Source: JBOZRQ01 sp050789255
GTDB lineage: Bacteria; Bacillota; Sulfobacillia; Symbiobacteriales; Symbiobacteriaceae
Direction: 5' to 3'
Length of the DNA: 64,000 bases
NCBI GenBank assembly: GCA_050789255.1
Contig: JBOZRQ010000027.1
Span: 18,488-82,487, forward strand
Shown here: positions 60,256-64,000 of the stretch, piece after piece
Layout of the letters: the number at the start of each line of letters is the position of its first letter
Position numbering within the stretch: position 1 is the first letter of the stretch
Notes under the pieces: model-generated
Database searches by the model: none
What the model was told of the DNA's origin: nothing
The model's input: the letters and a program-made list of their open reading frames with translations, nothing else
Program-made: the position numbers and the translations under genes

Positions 60256-62409
60256 TTACGTCCCCGGCGCCGGGGCGATCAGGAAAGTGTACCGGTTGAC
60301 GATTGGCTCCTCCCCCGTGGGTTCCAAGGTGAGTACCAGCTCGGCCGGGCCGGGCAGCAGCCCCTGGGGCACCTCCCAGTCGATGGCGCCGGGCGTGAGC
60401 AGGCGGTCAGGGGGCAGGTAGGCCGGCTGGGTGTCGGCGGCCAGAACCTCGCCGCTCCGCTCGATCGTCCAGCGCCAGGTCCCGTTGATGTTCCGGTACG
60501 AGTCGTTGACCAGGTGGATGCGGAGCCTGACTCGCCCTCCGATCGCGTACGTCGGCTGCGGCCAATCCGCCATGATGTAGCGTGGCCGATAGGCCTCGCT
60601 GACACTCTGGTAGGCCGCCTTCGGCGCCCGCCAGTAGTCCAGGAGCGACCAGGTCACGCCGGGGGCGCAGTCGGCGAGCAGTCCGGTCAGCAGGCCGCCG
60701 CACGGCTCGTACTTGCGCCGGCGCAGGTTCTCGATGATTTGCTTGTTCAACTGCGCCTGGTACTGCTGTGTTGCTTCCACATAGCCCTCGAAACTGTTTG
60801 CCAGGGTATGTGGCACGTGCCGCTCCAGAACCCGCGCCTGGAGCATGTACCGCTCGGTGAGGTCGGACCAGTTCAGGTTCGGCCAGGTACCCCGGACGAA
60901 GCGGCGGCTGTGCTCGGCCACCGGCAGGGCCTGGGCGCCGAACTCGGTCACGAAGCGGGCCCGGTCGGGAAACAGCTTGAAGGTGCGCTCCACCTCAGCC
61001 AGGTTGCCGCCGTGCCAGCCGATGTGGAGCTTGGTCTCGGCGCCTGTGAGCTCGCCGGGGTGGGCGATGCAGGGCCGGGTGGCGTCGGCGGCCCGGATCG
61101 TTTTTTTCAGGTCAGGAGCCAGGGAGGACATGTTCCAGTTGCCGGTCAGCTTGGAGATGGCCGCCAGGCCGCGGTCGAGCACGGACGGATCGTTCCTGTC
61201 GACGGCCCGGGTCGGGTCGGCGTGGCAGCACCACAGCCCGATGGCGGGCCAGTGGCCCAACTCCTGGACCATGCGCTTGGCCTGCTTGAGGGCGTCATCG
61301 GCCACGGAGCGGGCGTACAGGCCATGCAGGGGGAAGTCCTGCCAGAGCAGCACTCCCTGCCGGGAGGCCTCCTCGTAGAGTTCGGGCTTACTGACGTGGC
61401 CCAGCACCCGGAGCAGGTTCATGTGGGCGTCGCGCGCCAGGGCCAGGTCCCGCTGGAACCCCTCCCGCCTGGTGCCGGCCAGGCGGATATCGGCCGGGCC
61501 GTAGTTCGATCCCCGGATGAAGATGCGGCGCCCGTTCAGATAGAACTGCCAACCCTTGAGCTCCACCTTGCGGACACCGAAGAGCCGCTCGACGGTCTGA
61601 ACCGGGCCGCCGTCGAGGCTGAGCTCCAGCCTGAAGCGGTACAGGTCGGGGCGCCCGTGGTCCCAGGTCCACCACAGGCGGGGATCCGGCAGGGTGAGGG
61701 CCGAGGCCATGCGGTTCCAGCCCCGCCGCACCGGCTGGGTGCCGGAGAGCGTGATCGCCTCGCCCTGGAAGGTTTCCGGGGTGACCACGGCGCTCCAGCT
61801 TAGCTTTCCTTCCGCCACAGCGGCGAACTCCATGTCGAAGCTGACTGCGGCGGTGGTTCCGTCCGGATTTTCGAGGCCTTCGGGCTCTGCCCGCAGCACG
61901 AGCTGCTCCGGCACGACCCCATGGTATGTCTCCAGGGATACCCCGCGCCAAATGCCGCCGGGCTGGACCTCGGGCGGCTTATGCTCCCACTGGGAGAAGA
62001 CGCCGGTCACCGCACGCTGATTGTTGCGGTCCTCCTCCGCCGGGGCGTCCAGTTCGACCATGATCACGTTTTCGCCGGGCCGCAAGTGCCGGGTTACGTC
62101 ATAAAGTTCGGGCAGGAAGTACCCCCGGTGCTCCCCCACGAAGGCCCCATTGAACCAGACCTTGGCGTCATAGAAGAGGCCGTCGAAGCGGAGCCGGGCC
62201 GTCTCCCCCGGCTCCAGACCGCCCTCCCACCCAAACGAGCGGCGGTAGAGGAGGCGACCGGTATACCGCTCCAAGCCCGGCGTTTGCTGCCAGTGCCCGG
62301 GCACCGGTACGTCGCGCCAGCCCTGGGGCTGGTAGCCGGGTTTGCCGGCTTTCGACTGCACGCCCAGGTCGTCGGTCGCTTTCCAGACTCCGCTCAGATC
62401 AATGCGCAT
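60256..62409 (-). CDS. Glycoside hydrolase family 2 protein with altered acid/base site
   Basis: 717 residues, no signal peptide. GH2 layout: a jelly-roll N-terminal domain (LRFDGLFYDAKVWFNGAFVG), an Ig-like domain, a TIM barrel (FIRGSNYGPADIRLAG) and a C-terminal beta domain. The nucleophile position appears kept in RFVTEFGAQALP. The acid/base signature, normally a glycine-asparagine-glutamate after LWC, reads LWCCHADPTRA here, so the usual Glu is absent. It may use another residue, have another specificity or be inactive. ATG start; monocistronic, upstream of aminotransferase. Confidence 0.85.
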   Translation of the reverse strand: MRIDLSGVWKATDDLGVQSKAGKPGYQPQGWRDVPVPGHWQQTPGLERYTGRLLYRRSFGWEGGLEPGETARLRFDGLFYDAKVWFNGAFVGEHRGYFLPELYDVTRHLRPGENVIMVELDAPAEEDRNNQRAVTGVFSQWEHKPPEVQPGGIWRGVSLETYHGVVPEQLVLRAEPEGLENPDGTTAAVSFDMEFAAVAEGKLSWSAVVTPETFQGEAITLSGTQPVRRGWNRMASALTLPDPRLWWTWDHGRPDLYRFRLELSLDGGPVQTVERLFGVRKVELKGWQFYLNGRRIFIRGSNYGPADIRLAGTRREGFQRDLALARDAHMNLLRVLGHVSKPELYEEASRQGVLLWQDFPLHGLYARSVADDALKQAKRMVQELGHWPAIGLWCCHADPTRAVDRNDPSVLDRGLAAISKLTGNWNMSSLAPDLKKTIRAADATRPCIAHPGELTGAETKLHIGWHGGNLAEVERTFKLFPDRARFVTEFGAQALPVAEHSRRFVRGTWPNLNWSDLTERYMLQARVLERHVPHTLANSFEGYVEATQQYQAQLNKQIIENLRRRKYEPCGGLLTGLLADCAPGVTWSLLDYWRAPKAAYQSVSEAYRPRYIMADWPQPTYAIGGRVRLRIHLVNDSYRNINGTWRWTIERSGEVLAADTQPAYLPPDRLLTPGAIDWEVPQGLLPGPAELVLTLEPTGEEPIVNRYTFLIAPAPGT

Positions 62410-62690
62410 TCACAGTCCCCCTGATCCCTTCATCGCCGTGACTTGAAGTATATGCGGCGCCACAGCATGGACAGACCTCTCTCATTTTCGAGGAACCATT
62501 TGGGTTCCCCTGTCGTCTTATCGCAGGATGCGGGTACACATCCGCTACCCGAATATTGGGTTCCTCCCGATTAATGGAAATGCACCACATTTCACAAGAG
62601 GCAGGAGGAATTCGCCGTAACGATCTTGTAATCTAATAGGGGTACTTTGGGTCCCGAAAAAACCTATGTGTCAAGAAGGAGATCTGAGCC

Positions 62691-63140
62691 GTGAAGAAGA
62701 TTGCTGCTACCATGGCCGCCTTCGCCCTGGCCGGTGCTGTTCTCGCTGGCTGCTCCAAGCCTGCCGAGAAGCCCGCCGAGAAGCCCGCCACCACCACCAC
62801 CCAGCCTGAGATTCCGAAGGCTGCTTCCACCACCTTTACGGGCAAGTCGGCTGACGGCAAGCTGGAGGTCAAGGTGGTCGTCGCCGGCAAGGTCGCCTCC
62901 ATCGAAATGAAGGCCACCGGCTTCACCTTTGTTGCTCCCCCCGCCAAGGATGCCAAGAACAACCCCGGCGAGGGCCATGCCCAGCTGATCGTTGACACCA
63001 AGGATCCCGTGACCGCCTCGCAGATGCGGCACGCCCTGTCGGGTCTCGAGGCCGGCAAGCACACCCTGACCGTCAAGCTGGCCAACAACGACAAGACCGC
63101 CACTGGCACCGAGGCCAAGGTCGAGTTCGAGGTCAAGTAA
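62691..63140 (+). CDS. Lipoprotein, DUF4399-like or other beta-domain
   Basis: 149 residues. Signal peptide ending LAGC (Cys21), a KPAEKPAEKPA linker, then a beta-rich domain (LEVKVVVAGKVASIEM; AQLIVDTKDP; LSGLEAGKHTLTVKLA). The GHAQLIVDT and GKHTLTV features recall DUF4399-type proteins. ATG with AAGAAGGAG upstream, strongly codon-biased (Lys AAG, Ala GCC/GCT), so probably well expressed. It ends at a clear terminator. Confidence 0.75.
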   Translation: MKKIAATMAAFALAGAVLAGCSKPAEKPAEKPATTTTQPEIPKAASTTFTGKSADGKLEVKVVVAGKVASIEMKATGFTFVAPPAKDAKNNPGEGHAQLIVDTKDPVTASQMRHALSGLEAGKHTLTVKLANNDKTATGTEAKVEFEVK

Positions 63141-63150
63141 GAACGACGCA

Positions 63151-63184
63151 AAAACGCACCTCGCTAGACGGCGAGGTGCGTTTT
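63151..63184. terminator. Bidirectional terminator
   Basis: 14-bp arms AAAACGCACCTCGC/GCGAGGTGCGTTTT, 6-nt loop, T-runs on both sides. Shared with the convergent HAD gene. Confidence 0.88.
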
Positions 63185-63189
63185 CGTTC

Positions 63190-63726
63190 TTATCCGACCT
63201 GTGCTGTTAGTGGGACGACTTCAGACCAGCTGTGGATGCGCCGGATGTTGCGATGCTTGGTCTCCTGGTTGTACGGGGCGCCGAACAGCAGGACCGGAAT
63301 GCCGGCTTCGGCCAAGGCCAGGGCGTTGTGCGGGGCATCCTCTATGAAGAGGTCCAGGCGCTCGGCCGTGGCGACAACGGCCTTGTTGCCTCCCTCGAGG
63401 AAGTGCATGGCGTCCACCTCGATGCCGTAGTAGGCCAGCCATGCTTCGGTCAGGCGCTCCAGCCGGGGGGAGCGAGCGGTGATGACGATGAGCTGATGCC
63501 CCCGGGTGCGCAGGGCGGACAGGACCTCCCGGGCGCCGTCCATGGGCGGCGGGGCGATCAGCATCTCCAGTTCGTGCCGGTCGGAGATGGCAGCGGTGCC
63601 CGGACTGCCGTAGGTATTGATGAGCGTGCCGGGCAGGTAGGTCTCGCCGGACACCCGGTTGAATACTTCCACCCAGCGGGGAATCGAGTCGACAACCACG
63701 CCGTCCAGATCGATGCCAATGCGCAA
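63190..63726 (-). CDS. HAD-family 5'-nucleotidase (NT5C type)
   Basis: 178 residues. HAD motif I DLDGVVVDS (catalytic Asp near residue 6), motif II VITARSP, and motif III/IV FIEDAPHNA. Matches small 5'(3')-deoxyribonucleotidase-like proteins. The TTG at 63726 is chosen because GAGGGGG lies just upstream and the protein then starts directly with the first strand. Longer frames upstream have no family match. Confidence 0.82.
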   Translation of the reverse strand: MRIGIDLDGVVVDSIPRWVEVFNRVSGETYLPGTLINTYGSPGTAAISDRHELEMLIAPPPMDGAREVLSALRTRGHQLIVITARSPRLERLTEAWLAYYGIEVDAMHFLEGGNKAVVATAERLDLFIEDAPHNALALAEAGIPVLLFGAPYNQETKHRNIRRIHSWSEVVPLTAQVG

Positions 63727-63936
63727 GGAGAGTCCCCCTCGAGTGTTCGGTAGGATGGAGATGTTCGGGGAACACCTGTCCGACTCCTCCAAGGGTATTG
63801 GCTCGACCGGAAGCGGAGCCGGTCGTGGCGACATGTGCGCCACGATCGGCGGCGGGGAGTGCCTGAGGCGTGGGGGGTGTCGGGGGGAGGAGGCGCTCCT
63901 CCTCCCCCCGACTTAAACTAATACGGAGGGTAGATC
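63727..63936 (+). promoter_or_regulatory. Leader region with hairpins before final gene
   Basis: About 210 bp. Contains CGACCGG/CCGGTCG and GTGGCG/CGCCAC hairpins near 63800-63845, then a long GC hairpin (63879-63912, 14-bp arms) followed by TTAAACT. It resembles a leader with a terminator ahead of the gene starting at 63937; no known riboswitch recognised. Confidence 0.45.
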
Positions 63937-64000
63937 AATGCCTGCTTACGAAGGGTATCCGCTGATGCCGGAGACGGAGACCGAGGGGTTCACATACGGG
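63937..64000 (+). CDS. Unidentified gene, 3' partial
   Basis: ATG at 63937 behind ACGGAGGG. Only 21 codons lie in the window (MPAYEGYPLMPETE then EGFTYG). No product can be assigned. The ribosome site and spacing suggest it is real. Confidence 0.5.

Noticed and set aside
62410..62690. Small cysteine-containing frame (CPCCGAAY) on the minus strand
   Set aside because: No ribosome site and composition unlike neighbouring genes; region treated as intergenic.

Overview
The window reads as chromosome of a high-GC, Gram-positive-type (Bacillota) bacterium, most like Symbiobacterium. The reasons are the many OppA/DppA-type peptide ABC transporters, the lipoproteins with Bacillota-style lipoboxes, the frequent GTG and TTG starts behind strong AGGAGG ribosome sites, a YtrA-type GntR regulator and an isolated murD. 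The genus is an inference; no rRNA or tRNA gene was found.

Layout. 0-8.8 kb: two back-to-back Dpp/Opp-type transporter operons with one pair of ATPases between them. 8.9-13.2 kb: a third solute-binding lipoprotein, a 225-bp nested inverted repeat, and a minus-strand pair of a GH4 glycosidase and a BadF-type sugar kinase. 13.4-16.8 kb: a small membrane protein, a stray copy of a 54-residue mobile-element protein, and a two-gene Dyp-peroxidase operon. 16.9-31.9 kb: the accessory zone. 32-34.7 kb: a lipoprotein and a decayed GntR-regulated ABC exporter. 34.8-43.5 kb: an eight-gene operon for D-amino-acid/N-acyl-amino-acid or muropeptide-like compounds (racemase, D-aminoacylase, beta-lactamase-like hydrolase, peptide transporter, RpiR regulator). 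43.8-64 kb: housekeeping and envelope genes (typA, an ABC exporter with ECF sigma and anti-sigma factors, an OBG/TGS GTPase, a second subtilase, a Fur-type iron uptake pair, an LD-carboxypeptidase, ogt, dinB, murD, an aspartate aminotransferase, a GH2 protein and a HAD nucleotidase).

The most notable find is in the accessory zone. One secreted subtilisin-family protease gene (minus strand) is cut into three pieces by two different serine-recombinase elements, of 7,157 bp and 6,121 bp. Removing both at their short shared cores (TCTTCA and ATGCC) restores an uninterrupted 571-codon protease with signal peptide, propeptide, D-H-S catalytic core and PPC-like tail. Each element carries its recombinase at one end. 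Element 1 also has a relaxase and an accessory protein. Element 2 carries a probable conflict cassette (Trypco1-like protein, HExxH metallopeptidase, FRG-domain protein). Both elements share two unusual parts: a 54-56 residue protein family and a DNA cloverleaf (long outer stem enclosing two hairpins, one built on GGCGCC). The cloverleaf keeps its shape although most of its sequence has changed, so it may be an origin or transfer site.
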